Shown: piece after piece, positions 16,209 to 24,555 of the stretch
Numbering within the stretch: position 1 is the first letter of the stretch
How the letters are laid out: each line of letters begins with the position of its first letter
Program-made: the position numbers and the translations under genes
Notes under the pieces: generated by a model
Databases searched by the model: none
What the model saw: the letters and a program-made list of their open reading frames with translations, nothing else
What the model was told of the DNA's origin: nothing
From: CAZNLL01 sp964573885
Lineage (GTDB): Bacteria; Desulfobacterota; DSM-4660; Desulfatiglandales; Desulfatiglandaceae
Length of the DNA: 55,994 nucleotides
Direction: 5' to 3'
NCBI GenBank assembly: GCA_964573885.1
Contig: CAZNLL010000007.1
Span: 1 to 55,994, forward strand

Positions 16209-16252
16209 TTGACAATTCTGCGAGACCAATTTAACGTTAACGTAAACGTTAA
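16209..16252 (+). promoter_or_regulatory. Promoter with LiuR/MerR-type operator for the merR gene
   Basis: TTGACA (16209-16214), a 17-bp spacer and a weak -10 TAACGT (16232-16237) lie about 30 bp before the regulator start. The -10 is embedded in a dyad at 16231-16252 with TTAACG and CGTTAA at its ends and repeated ACGTT/AACGT units inside. This resembles the TTTACGTTAACGTAAA-like sites I recall for LiuR, a MerR-family regulator of branched-chain acyl-CoA degradation in proteobacteria. The position suggests autoregulation and probably control of the acyl-CoA dehydrogenase that follows. Confidence 0.65.
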
Positions 16253-16265
16253 GTTGAAAACCGTC

Positions 16266-16673
16266 ATGAGAGTCCCTGGAAAAACAGACAAAAAGCCCCT
16301 TTACACCATTTCGGATTTGGCCTCGGCCTTTGAGATCAGTCCTCGAACTATCCGTTTTTACGAAGAAAAAAAGCTTGTCTCCCCCGGGCGCACTCAAGGA
16401 AACCACCGCATTTACACCAAACGGGATCGAGCCCGGCTCAAGCTGATCCTGAGGGGGAAACGGTTCGGTTACTCCCTGGATGAAATATCTGAGATGATCG
16501 GCATGACCGATGTGGACATGAGCGAGGCGGAGCAGATCGAGAAGAGCCTGAATTACGGGGAAAAGAAGCTGGCCGAACTCCGTGACCGGATCCGGGAACT
16601 CGAGCTCCTTGAACAGGACCTTTATAGCCTCAGGGAGAAACTCCTCTCCCGATTGGCCCAGATCAAGTCGTAA
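16266..16673 (+). CDS. MerR-family transcriptional regulator, LiuR-like
   Basis: 135 residues. The N-terminal winged helix-turn-helix reads YTISDLASAFEISPRTIRFYEEKKL, followed by NHRIYTKRDRARLKLILRGKRFGYSLDEISEMIG, a pattern I associate with LiuR-type MerR proteins. The C-terminal ~60 residues form the antiparallel coiled-coil dimer helix and no metal-binding Cys pair is present. Family members control degradation of branched-chain amino acids and fatty acids, probably sensing acyl-CoA esters. The frame is open far upstream, but the ATG at 16266 begins the conserved protein just after its own operator. No good ribosome site is seen. Confidence 0.88.
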   Translation: MRVPGKTDKKPLYTISDLASAFEISPRTIRFYEEKKLVSPGRTQGNHRIYTKRDRARLKLILRGKRFGYSLDEISEMIGMTDVDMSEAEQIEKSLNYGEKKLAELRDRIRELELLEQDLYSLREKLLSRLAQIKS

Positions 16674-16717
16674 ACCCTTAGCCCAAGATCGATCCCATCC
16701 ATAAAGGAGGATAAGCC

Positions 16718-17983
16718 ATGCTTCAAGATGTGCTTTTGACGGACGAGGAAAAGGCCCTGAAACAAGAGGTGCGGGAATTCGTAAAAAACGAGGTCTCCCA
16801 TGACCTGGTTAAAAGAATGGACCGAGATGAGGTCACCTACCCGAGGGAGTTTGTGGAGGGCCTGGCAAAACGCAACCTTCTGGGCCTGAGGTTCTCCCCT
16901 CAATACGGAGGCCGGGGCCTGCCCTGGACCGCTGAGCTGGCGGCCCACGAGGAAATCGGGGTCCTGGGGATGGCCCTTGGCTGCGCCTTTTCCATGCCCT
17001 CTATCGTGGGTGAGGCCCTCCAGGGTTTTGCCTCAGAAGGGCTCAAGGACAAATTTTTACGCCCCATGCTCAAGGGAGAACTGGTTTCCGCAGAGGCCCT
17101 GACCGAGCCCCGGGGGGGGTCCGACTTTTTCGGGGCCACCACAACGGCGACCCTGGAAAAGGATTCTTTTATCGTCAACGGCCAGAAACGCTTTGTGGTG
17201 GCCGCCAGTGGAGCGGATTTTTTTGTGGTCTATTGCAAGACAGACCCAAATGCCAAGCCCCATAAACGGATCAGCCTCATCCTCATCGAGGCGGACCGGG
17301 AGGGTGTGGAAGCCAAACACCTTTACAACCTCATGGGTACAAGGGGTGGAGGTACAGGCCGGCTGGTCTTTAAGGATGTGAAGGTCCCCGCCACGAACCT
17401 GATCGGAGAACTCAATCAGGGTGCCGCCATCTTCAACGCCATGATGGTCCCTGAACGCCTTACATCCGCGGGAGGGGCCCTGGGATTGGCCCGGGCAGCC
17501 CTGGAGGTGGCCACCCGTTACAGCAACCGCCGGTTTGCCTTTGGAAAAAAGATCCGGGAATTCCAGGCCGTCAGTTTTAAGGTGGCCGACGCCGTCACTC
17601 AACTGGATGCGGCCCGGGCCCTTACCCACGCGGCCGGCAGGGCCGCGGACGGGAAACTGCCTTCAGCCCGGCGCCTGGTCAGTGAGGCCAAGAAGTTTGC
17701 CACAGACATGTGCTGGGAGGTGTGCAACCAGGCCATGCGCATCGTGGGGGGCATTGGATACACCAATGTGTTTCCCATAGAAAAGATGATCCGGGATGCC
17801 AGGCTGGCCCAGGTATGGACCGGCACCAACGACATTATGGCCCTCCTCATCCAGCACGAATACTATAAGGAGTTGCTTAACGATCCCAATCCCCCGCGCC
17901 GGAGCGAGGCGGACGCCGAAGAAGGGGATCTTGAAGACGAGAAGGTCTATGAAGACGGCGAGATGTGGACCAAAGGCTGGTAG
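16718..17983 (+). CDS. Acyl-CoA dehydrogenase
   Basis: 421 residues. The usual domains are present: N-terminal helices (LLTDEEKALKQEVREFVKNEV), TEPRGGSDFFGA loop, VNGQKRFVVAASGADFF, and the FAD domain with RRFAFGKKIREFQAVSFKVAD. VPERLTSAGGALGLARAAL places a Glu at the helix G catalytic position; the C-terminal motif reads VWTGTNDIMALLIQ. A polar acidic tail of ~35 residues extends past the usual end. It follows the LiuR-like regulator by 44 bp with a strong AAGGAGG site and is probably its target. A short- or branched-chain acyl-CoA substrate is a guess from that context. Confidence 0.94.
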   Translation: MLQDVLLTDEEKALKQEVREFVKNEVSHDLVKRMDRDEVTYPREFVEGLAKRNLLGLRFSPQYGGRGLPWTAELAAHEEIGVLGMALGCAFSMPSIVGEALQGFASEGLKDKFLRPMLKGELVSAEALTEPRGGSDFFGATTTATLEKDSFIVNGQKRFVVAASGADFFVVYCKTDPNAKPHKRISLILIEADREGVEAKHLYNLMGTRGGGTGRLVFKDVKVPATNLIGELNQGAAIFNAMMVPERLTSAGGALGLARAALEVATRYSNRRFAFGKKIREFQAVSFKVADAVTQLDAARALTHAAGRAADGKLPSARRLVSEAKKFATDMCWEVCNQAMRIVGGIGYTNVFPIEKMIRDARLAQVWTGTNDIMALLIQHEYYKELLNDPNPPRRSEADAEEGDLEDEKVYEDGEMWTKGW

Positions 17984-17986
17984 GTT

Positions 17987-19678
17987 TTACCGGTCGGTAA
18001 TGAGGATGAACCTTGAATACCGGGGATCCAACCCGTCCAGGTCCACCCATGAATACTCTTGAACAAAATCCTCCCAAACCACGGAGAGGGCCTCCTTGAG
18101 GACGGCCGTGGCTTCAGCATCGGCAACGGAGCCAAAGCGGATCATATCCTGGACAAAGACCTCTTTAAAGCCCGGCATGTCATAGGGAGGCCCCGTTCCC
18201 CCGTGCCTGAGTAAACGAAAAAGGTCTCGGGTCTCTTTTAAAGGAAGCCCCGAAAAACAGGGTTTCAAGTTTAACAATCGTCGGCCCCACAGGTCAAAAA
18301 GGAGGGGATGAAAGGTGAGTTCCGGGCTCTGGGGCAGGTCTTTTCCGTAAAGCCCGGCCAGGTGTTCCAGGAGACCATCCAGGACCATGAGACGGCGCAC
18401 AAGCAAGAGCCCTTCTCCCAGCTCACTCAACCATTCAAAATCTTTATATTCTTCCCCTTTCTCCAGGGCCGTATAAAACCTGGGCCGTCTCTCCGTGAGT
18501 CCCCGCAGCATTCCTCCCCATGCCGCCCCCCAAAATTCCGGGCCCAGATCCTGGGCCCGGAACCAGCTTCCCTTGACCCAGCGTTCGGCCTCCCATTTGA
18601 GTTTTAAGCCGAGGCCGAAGCCCACACGGAAAAGCCCTGTCATGGGATGTTTCCTCAGGGCCTGTTCCGCCGCTGCAAGGTCCTTGCCGCACAGTCTCTC
18701 CAGGGCCAGGTTCACGTAGGACGCAGCCCTGCGGCATGCCCAGACCAGCACCTCCAGCTCCTTGACCGCCAGACCGTCGGCGGAGAGGATCTGGTTACAG
18801 AGACCGGCGAATTCAAGGCGAATGCGGTCCAAAAGCAGGGGGTCGTTGATCCTGAAAACGGCCTCGGTAAGCATGTTTTCCGCGCCCGTGTGATTCAGCG
18901 GGGAAAGGGGGACCATCCCCCTCATGTCCTCGTCTTCAAGCACATCCTCGGCTTCCACCGGGGCCTGGCCGTCCAGGGTGTCGGAACTCAAGGGGGCGTA
19001 CACGGAAATGGCCTCTTCGTAGGGGAGAAAGCCGTGCTCGGCCACCCGCACGTTTCTCCGCCGGTACATTTCTTCCTCCAGCTCAGCCGGCAGCACCCCG
19101 GCACAGTTAAGGAGAAGGGCCTGATACCGGTTGAAATCCTCGGTGGCCATCACCCGAATGATGTTTTCAATGGTCTCCCGGTACTCCGGCCGGCGTACCC
19201 TGATGTGAAAAACGCCGTCCAGGGTAAAAAAGCCCGGAGGAAGGGCATTGGCCTCCTCATCCGTTTGGGTGATCACCACCTCCAGGCCCTTGGCCAGCGC
19301 GTAAAGGGTCAGGTCCTGGGCCCCACTGAAGAGCCACCTCACGAGGCGCCTGGGATCAGCCCGCTCCAAGCGGTTCAACCATTTCAAGGTCTCACCGTCA
19401 TGGAGGCGGTCTTTTTCCCAGATCTCCAGATCCAGTAAATACTGCCACTGTTCCACGGAGGCCAGTTTCAGCAGGGGGAGGCACTCCTCTTCCCCCACCT
19501 TTTTTATCAGCCAGAAAAAATCCTCCCTGGGCATCTGCTGGACCAGTTTTCTGGGGCTCTCGTAAGCCAGGATGGTGGAAAGGAGCCTGCTCCCTGACAG
19601 GGCGTGAAGTTGTCTTAAAAGCGCTTCCCCTTGTGCGGGGGAAGGCTTTCCCTGTTTAACCCTGCCCTCTTCCTTCAT
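17987..19678 (-). CDS. DUF6178 family protein
   Basis: About 563 residues, soluble, mostly helical, rich in Leu, Glu and Arg, with no transmembrane segment and no catalytic motif I recognise. I recall it as DUF6178, seen in Desulfobacterota. Recognisable stretches are YESPRKLVQQMPREDFFWLIKKVGEEE, LNRLERADPRRLVRWLFSG and HPLLFDLWGRRLLNLKPCF (only parts quoted). It is the last gene of the GldA/GldF/GldG-DUF4340 operon and overlaps the 3' end of the DUF4340 gene. An ATG at 19678 and a TTG at 19696 are both possible starts. Its stop is only a few bases from the convergent acyl-CoA dehydrogenase stop. Confidence 0.75.
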   Translation of the reverse strand: MKEEGRVKQGKPSPAQGEALLRQLHALSGSRLLSTILAYESPRKLVQQMPREDFFWLIKKVGEEECLPLLKLASVEQWQYLLDLEIWEKDRLHDGETLKWLNRLERADPRRLVRWLFSGAQDLTLYALAKGLEVVITQTDEEANALPPGFFTLDGVFHIRVRRPEYRETIENIIRVMATEDFNRYQALLLNCAGVLPAELEEEMYRRRNVRVAEHGFLPYEEAISVYAPLSSDTLDGQAPVEAEDVLEDEDMRGMVPLSPLNHTGAENMLTEAVFRINDPLLLDRIRLEFAGLCNQILSADGLAVKELEVLVWACRRAASYVNLALERLCGKDLAAAEQALRKHPMTGLFRVGFGLGLKLKWEAERWVKGSWFRAQDLGPEFWGAAWGGMLRGLTERRPRFYTALEKGEEYKDFEWLSELGEGLLLVRRLMVLDGLLEHLAGLYGKDLPQSPELTFHPLLFDLWGRRLLNLKPCFSGLPLKETRDLFRLLRHGGTGPPYDMPGFKEVFVQDMIRFGSVADAEATAVLKEALSVVWEDFVQEYSWVDLDGLDPRYSRFILITDR

Positions 19679-20789
19679 TTTTCTTCTGCTTTTCAAGGAG
19701 TTGATCCAGGTCCGTGGCCAAGGCCTCGTACTTCCACTGGGGGATTACAAAGACCCAGGGGCTTAGGCGTTCGTTTAATTCTTTCACCTCCCGGACCTTA
19801 TCCTCGGAGGTGTCTTTCTCCGCCTTTCCCCCCTCCTGGGCCTGATCCTCCACCGGCGGGGGGGAGGGGTAGGTCACTTCCAGTCTCAGATAATAAGGAC
19901 CTTGCTTTTCACGGGCCCTCCCGGGATAGACCCGGTACACCGTGCCGTCAAATAGACGGTATTCGATCCGAGGGGAATGCGCCGGGCCGCAGGGGGTGGG
20001 TGCATCTGAAGGCCTGAGCACATCTTCCACCTGAAGAGAGGCCAGGGCCCCGGCGAGTCGGTTCACCTTTGGTCGGTCCAGGGCCTTCCCTTCCGGGAGA
20101 GCCTCGGCCTCAAAGGGCTTCGCCGGTGCCGGACGCCTGAGGGTATAACACACCTTGTCTCCCCCCTTCTCAAGGCATCTGATCTTTTGGATATCCTTGG
20201 AGGGGGCCTTGACCAACGCCTTATCCAGCCAGGCGCCGGGCTCGGCCTTGAGAGATGAAAAGTACTGGTCAATGAGATAGGCCTTCGGTTCCTCTCCCAG
20301 CCTTACGTACTGGCTGTCGGGGAAGGAGGTCTCCCCTTCTCCACTCCGGATCTTTCCCAAAAGAATTGTGGCCGCCGGACGTCCCTCGGCGTCTTTCAAG
20401 GCAATGCGGATCGCCCTGTGGCCCTCGGCCCCGGGTTCGGAAGGGTCTCTCAGGGAGAGGCGTTTGAGGGTCTCCTCCGAGGCCTCAAAGACCCTCCCGA
20501 TCTTGGCCTCCCTCAACTTCCGAACGAGTTCCACAATCTTGGAAAAATCCGCGGGATAGTCATAGCGATCCTCCACAACCCACCGGCCCTCTTTCCTGGC
20601 CAGGGACACGGATCCCTGGGGCCCCTCCAGGGTGACGGCCTTGATCTGGTTCGGGGAGAGCCGGCCCAGAAAAGGGGCGCCAAACTTCTCATCAGGCCCT
20701 TTTGGGGCGTTTAAATGGATAATCCACGCACCCGCCGCCCCTAAAAGGACCAAAACACCTAAGAGAATGAAAAGGGTCTTGGCCTTCAT
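19656..20789 (-). CDS. DUF4340 domain protein, membrane-anchored
   Basis: 377 residues. One N-terminal transmembrane anchor (about 5-24), then a large periplasmic region with the DUF4340 pattern: LSPNQIKAVTLEGPQGSVSL, RWVVEDRYDYPADFSKIVEL, and a repeat of the same beta-rich unit later. The last ~40 residues are charged and helical (LDQLLEKQKKNEG). DUF4340 proteins habitually sit beside GldG-type proteins and ABC-2 permeases and are presumed to act with them at the cell envelope; the molecular role is not known. Its ATG overlaps the GldG-family stop (ATGA). Confidence 0.88.
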   Translation of the reverse strand: MKAKTLFILLGVLVLLGAAGAWIIHLNAPKGPDEKFGAPFLGRLSPNQIKAVTLEGPQGSVSLARKEGRWVVEDRYDYPADFSKIVELVRKLREAKIGRVFEASEETLKRLSLRDPSEPGAEGHRAIRIALKDAEGRPAATILLGKIRSGEGETSFPDSQYVRLGEEPKAYLIDQYFSSLKAEPGAWLDKALVKAPSKDIQKIRCLEKGGDKVCYTLRRPAPAKPFEAEALPEGKALDRPKVNRLAGALASLQVEDVLRPSDAPTPCGPAHSPRIEYRLFDGTVYRVYPGRAREKQGPYYLRLEVTYPSPPPVEDQAQEGGKAEKDTSEDKVREVKELNERLSPWVFVIPQWKYEALATDLDQLLEKQKKNEGRGQG

Positions 20790-22678
20790 GACTTCTTCAC
20801 TCTTCTGTGTTTGTACACGGCAAATCCCAATCCGGCCAGGGACACCAAAAGGGGCACCAGGAAAATATTGATCCCCTTAAGCACGGCCCCCAGCGTCTCA
20901 ATGTCCGCCCGGAGGTTCTTACGCACCTCCTTGAGCTCCCGGTTGATCTTACGCTTTTCTTCCCTGAATTTTACCATCTCCGCCTCCTGCTCCGGACTCA
21001 TGAGGAGTCTCTGGGAGGCGTCTTTCTGACGTTGAAGCTCCCTGAGCTTCTGGTTGGCCCTTTCCGCCCTTTCCAGGAGTTCTTTTTCCTTGGCCAACCA
21101 CCTCTCCTGGGCCTTGCGCTTGAGGTCCAACACCACGGTGAAGGGCCTCTCAAACCGGCCTCGGGACCGAAGTCCCACCAGGACGTCGCTGCCCATCAAA
21201 ATCTCAGAGGCATTGGAAAAAAAGTTCAGATTATCATTGAAGGTCTTGGAGAGATTAAACCCCAGGACCCGGCTCCTTCGGACATAAAATCGGTCCGCCA
21301 GCATATCCGCATCCCCCACCACGATCAGGTTTGACTCCGCCACACCTGATTCAAGATGCCCTTCTTTGCCCTTCTCTTGGGAAGAGGACTGGGGGTCATC
21401 CTTGCCCGGAGGCCCGTCAGGAAAGGCGGTCTTGAACCTCCCCCCCAGACGCACGGCAAAATTAAACCTTTCCGCGGAAGGAACAAAATCCCGACGCACG
21501 GCCGAGGCCCCAAGGCCCGCCTTGAAGACCTCCACCACGGCCGCGTTCTTCCCTGAACGCACCAGGGGTTCAAATTCATAATCCTGGCTGTCTCTGGGCT
21601 TTTCAATGGCGCCGACCACAGGGAAAAGCATACGCTCCAACCTGGAGGTGACCACGTCCTCTGGGCTCAGCGAATCCCCCCTGGCCGAGATCCAGGTGGG
21701 ATTCTCCTCCACCCTCTGCCCCAGTTGGACCCGGGTGGCCTGACCCAAGTCGGCCACCACCTTCTGGGCGTCCATGGAAATCCCCCAGGCCTTAAAGAGC
21801 CTCTCCAGGTTGGAGCTGGAGGGGCGCATAAAGGCGTACTGTCCCTGGCTTTGGTCAGAGACGCAAAAGGGGTCCACAAAAATGAGGGCATTACCCCCGG
21901 AAAGCACATACTGGTCAATGGCATACTCAAGCTTGGGGCTGATATCTCTGGGATGGACGATAACGAGCAGGTCCACGGATGGATGAATGCGTCCGGCGGT
22001 GGGCGGGATTTCCCGAACCTGGCAAGTCTTTTTGAGTTCTGTTACAAAAAGCCACGGCTCCCCTCGGGCAGACCGGGCCGGACCAGCCGATCCAACAGGC
22101 CCCCCGAAGAGGGGCAAGGCACTGATGATGGCCACCACCCCTTTTTCCGGGTCCTGAAGTCGATGGATGATGCGGGTGATATCATACTCCAGGAGTTCCT
22201 CGCGGGAGGGATCCAGCAGGGGGATGGTCTGCTCCTGATCCGCCGCCAAAAAAACCAGGCCGCAATAGATCTTGTCCCCGGTCTGTAATTGCATGGGCCG
22301 CATGCCGTATTTCTGTGCCCATTCCTCCTCGTCCGAATCCACTTTGGGGTCGTGCACCTCCACCTCGATACGACCCTTGCTCGCCCGCTCATACTCGGAG
22401 AGGAACTCCTTCACCCTTCTGGCATAAATCTTGATGGAGGCGGGGAGGTTTTTGTTACTCCTGCTATAGAAGAACTGGATGGTAACGGGCCGGTCCATAT
22501 TTGAAAGGACCTCTCCCGTGCCCTTTGAGAGAGAATAGACCTGGTCTTCGGTCACATCCCATCGAACACTGGCAAAGGAGAGAATCACGTTCACGACGAT
22601 CAAGATGGCGAGCAACACAGCCAGTCCCGTGACCGACACCAGGGTTTTACGGGAATCCCGGCCTTTTCTGGATCCCAT
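20786..22678 (-). CDS. GldG-family protein of an ABC transport system
   Basis: 630 residues. An N-terminal transmembrane helix (about 15-37) precedes the conserved DVTEDQVYSLSKGTGEVLSN segment, then a long extracytoplasmic region of the GldG type (PVTIQFFYSRSNKNLP, VHDPKVDSDEEE), a coiled coil near 545-600 and a C-terminal helix that re-enters the membrane (INIFLVPLLVSLAGLGFAVY). In gliding Bacteroidetes the homologue belongs to the GldA-GldF-GldG complex; in non-gliding bacteria it is a conserved envelope ABC component of unknown cargo. The start is the ATG at 22678, with AAGGAGG seven bases upstream; a GTG at 22696 overlaps that site. Confidence 0.9.
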   Translation of the reverse strand: MGSRKGRDSRKTLVSVTGLAVLLAILIVVNVILSFASVRWDVTEDQVYSLSKGTGEVLSNMDRPVTIQFFYSRSNKNLPASIKIYARRVKEFLSEYERASKGRIEVEVHDPKVDSDEEEWAQKYGMRPMQLQTGDKIYCGLVFLAADQEQTIPLLDPSREELLEYDITRIIHRLQDPEKGVVAIISALPLFGGPVGSAGPARSARGEPWLFVTELKKTCQVREIPPTAGRIHPSVDLLVIVHPRDISPKLEYAIDQYVLSGGNALIFVDPFCVSDQSQGQYAFMRPSSSNLERLFKAWGISMDAQKVVADLGQATRVQLGQRVEENPTWISARGDSLSPEDVVTSRLERMLFPVVGAIEKPRDSQDYEFEPLVRSGKNAAVVEVFKAGLGASAVRRDFVPSAERFNFAVRLGGRFKTAFPDGPPGKDDPQSSSQEKGKEGHLESGVAESNLIVVGDADMLADRFYVRRSRVLGFNLSKTFNDNLNFFSNASEILMGSDVLVGLRSRGRFERPFTVVLDLKRKAQERWLAKEKELLERAERANQKLRELQRQKDASQRLLMSPEQEAEMVKFREEKRKINRELKEVRKNLRADIETLGAVLKGINIFLVPLLVSLAGLGFAVYKHRRVKKS

Positions 22679-22692
22679 AAAGAAGACCTCCT

Positions 22693-23439
22693 TCACGATG
22701 CCTTACGGTTTTGAAGGATGACACCGTTTGCATAGAGCATAAAAAAGATGACCGACACATAGTAGACCAGGTCGCGAAGATCCAGGACGCCCCGTTCCAT
22801 GGAGGCAAAATGGGGCATAAAGCTGAAACCGCTCACCACATCCACCATCCACGATGGGGCCCACCCTGAGAGGATGTCTGTAATGGGCGGCCACCCTGCC
22901 AGCACCAGGAAGAGACAGATGACCACGGAAAGGATAAAGCTGATCACCTGGTTTCGAGTGAGAGAAGAGGTCATGCCCCCCACGCTTAGATAGGCCCCGG
23001 CCAGGAGAAAACTCCCTAAATAACCGCAAGCCACCGCACCCAGATCAGGGTTTCCCAGGTAAATGACGGTCAGCACCAGGGGAAAAGTGAGAACCAGGGC
23101 CAACCCGATAAAAATCCAGGCGGCCAGAAATTTTCCCAGGATGACCTCTGTCAGGGAAAGGGGAAGGGTCAAGAGCACTTCAATGGTTCCCGTCCGCCTT
23201 TCCTCCGCCCAGAGCCGCATGGCCACCGCAGGGACCAGAAAGAGAAAAATCCACGGATGCCACTGAAAAAAGGCCCTCAAATCGGCCTGGCCCAGTTCAT
23301 AAAAGTGACCTACGGAAAAGGTAAAAAAGCCGCATAAGAGGAGAAAGATGACAATAAAGACATAGGCCACGGGTGAACCGAAATAGCCGGCCAGTTCCTT
23401 TTTGATGATCCCCCGCAGGTGTGGAAAAAACTGCTTCAT
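22693..23439 (-). CDS. ABC-2 type permease (GldF-like)
   Basis: 248 residues with six transmembrane segments. The N-terminus KKELAGYFGSPVAYVFIVIFLLL is characteristic of GldF-like ABC-2 permeases, and PAVAMRLWAEERRTGTIEVLLTLPLS is the conserved cytoplasmic coupling loop of the ABC-2 family. It should form the membrane channel for the ATPase encoded just upstream; its ATG overlaps the ATPase stop codon (ATGA) and the GldG-family gene begins 14 bp later, so translation is coupled. Substrate unknown. Confidence 0.93.
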   Translation of the reverse strand: MKQFFPHLRGIIKKELAGYFGSPVAYVFIVIFLLLCGFFTFSVGHFYELGQADLRAFFQWHPWIFLFLVPAVAMRLWAEERRTGTIEVLLTLPLSLTEVILGKFLAAWIFIGLALVLTFPLVLTVIYLGNPDLGAVACGYLGSFLLAGAYLSVGGMTSSLTRNQVISFILSVVICLFLVLAGWPPITDILSGWAPSWMVDVVSGFSFMPHFASMERGVLDLRDLVYYVSVIFFMLYANGVILQNRKAS

Positions 23440-24389
23440 ATTCCTTTTGACCCCGTCTCTCCCGTGGCGATCATACGGAAAACCTCGTCCAGGCGGCCTT
23501 GTTCCACGTAGATCCTCTCAAGAGGCCAGCCCCGCTCAAGGAAACAGTGGACGATCCCGTCCACAGGGGGGGAGGCAGGATTTTCCGGATAGGCCCTGAA
23601 GGTCGCTTCAGAATCCACCTCCTCCAGCCTTTCGGAGGCCTTTACCCCCGGGATCCCATTCACCACCTGGAGGACATCCCCTTCCACCTTTTTCAGGGTA
23701 AAACACACGGCCCCATGAAAAGAAGACCTCTCCTTGAGGGCCGCCGGTGAATCATCGGCCACAATCCTGCCCTCTGAAATGATAATGGCCCTGGTACATA
23801 CGGCCTCCACTTCTTCCAGGTTATGGGTGGACAGGATAATGGTCTTTTCCCTGGCCATGTCCCGGATCATGGACCTGACTTCATGTTTCTGATTGGGATC
23901 CAGGCCGTCGGTGGGCTCATCCATGATCAGGTACGGTGGATCATGGAGGATGCTCTGGGCAAAGCAGACCCTTTGCTTAAACCCTTTGGAAAGCGTGTTT
24001 ATGGCCTGGTATCGCACGACGGAGAGAAAACACCGCTCTATGGTTTCTTCGATCCGTTGGGTCCCGTCCCTTCCTGAGAATCCCCGGATCTCCGCGACAA
24101 AGCTCAGGAACCCCTTTACCGTCATATCCGGGTAGACCGGGGCATTTTCCGGGAGGTACCCCAACTTTCGGCGGGCGGAGAGGGAACGCTCCACGATATC
24201 ATCTCCTCCGATGAGGGCGGTCCCCCCGGTAGGGGGCAGAAAGCCCGTAATCATCCTCATGGTTGTGGATTTACCCGCTGCGTTGGGGCCCAGGAATCCC
24301 AAGACCTCCCCCGGGCCAACGCTAAAGGAGATGTCGTCCACTGCCGTGATCTGGCCGAATTCCTTGGTGAGATGACGCGCTTCAATCAT
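23436..24389 (-). CDS. ABC transporter ATP-binding protein (GldA-like)
   Basis: 317 residues. The ABC ATPase domain covers ~1-220: Walker A GPNAAGKSTT (Ala replaces the usual Gly), signature NTLSKGFKQRVCFAQ, Walker B YLIMDEPTDGLDP and the switch His in LSTHNLEEV. The C-terminal ~90 residues match the extension of the CcmA/GldA type. It powers the GldF-like permease encoded next. Start 24389 has GGGAGC upstream; the frame is open 90 bases further but the extra sequence does not look conserved. First gene of a five-gene minus-strand operon ending in DUF6178. Confidence 0.93.
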   Translation of the reverse strand: MIEARHLTKEFGQITAVDDISFSVGPGEVLGFLGPNAAGKSTTMRMITGFLPPTGGTALIGGDDIVERSLSARRKLGYLPENAPVYPDMTVKGFLSFVAEIRGFSGRDGTQRIEETIERCFLSVVRYQAINTLSKGFKQRVCFAQSILHDPPYLIMDEPTDGLDPNQKHEVRSMIRDMAREKTIILSTHNLEEVEAVCTRAIIISEGRIVADDSPAALKERSSFHGAVCFTLKKVEGDVLQVVNGIPGVKASERLEEVDSEATFRAYPENPASPPVDGIVHCFLERGWPLERIYVEQGRLDEVFRMIATGETGSKGI

Positions 24390-24489
24390 AATCTCAGCTC
24401 CCTTCCGGCCGCCGGAACAGGGCTCATGGTATTGCTGTAGCCAGGACACACCCCCGGCATACCCTGGGGGAGCAGCCACTCAGGGGCGC

Positions 24490-24519
24490 AGTTTACAAAA
24501 AAGGGAAGAAGGCCGTCAA
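24490..24519 (-). promoter_or_regulatory. Putative sigma-70 promoter of the ABC/GldG operon
   Basis: On the minus strand TTGACG (24514-24519), an 18-bp spacer and TAAACT (24490-24495) lie about 100 bp before the ABC ATPase start. It falls in the 166-bp gap after ligA, so ligA and the ABC operon can be separate transcripts. Confidence 0.4.
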
Positions 24520-24555
24520 TAGGCCGGCCCCGGCAAAATCTTTCCGGGCCGCCCA

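Noticed and set aside
17987..24389. Gliding motility locus
   Set aside because: The GldA/GldF/GldG-type genes alone do not imply gliding; the other gld/spr genes needed in Bacteroidetes are absent and these ABC modules are widespread in non-gliding bacteria.
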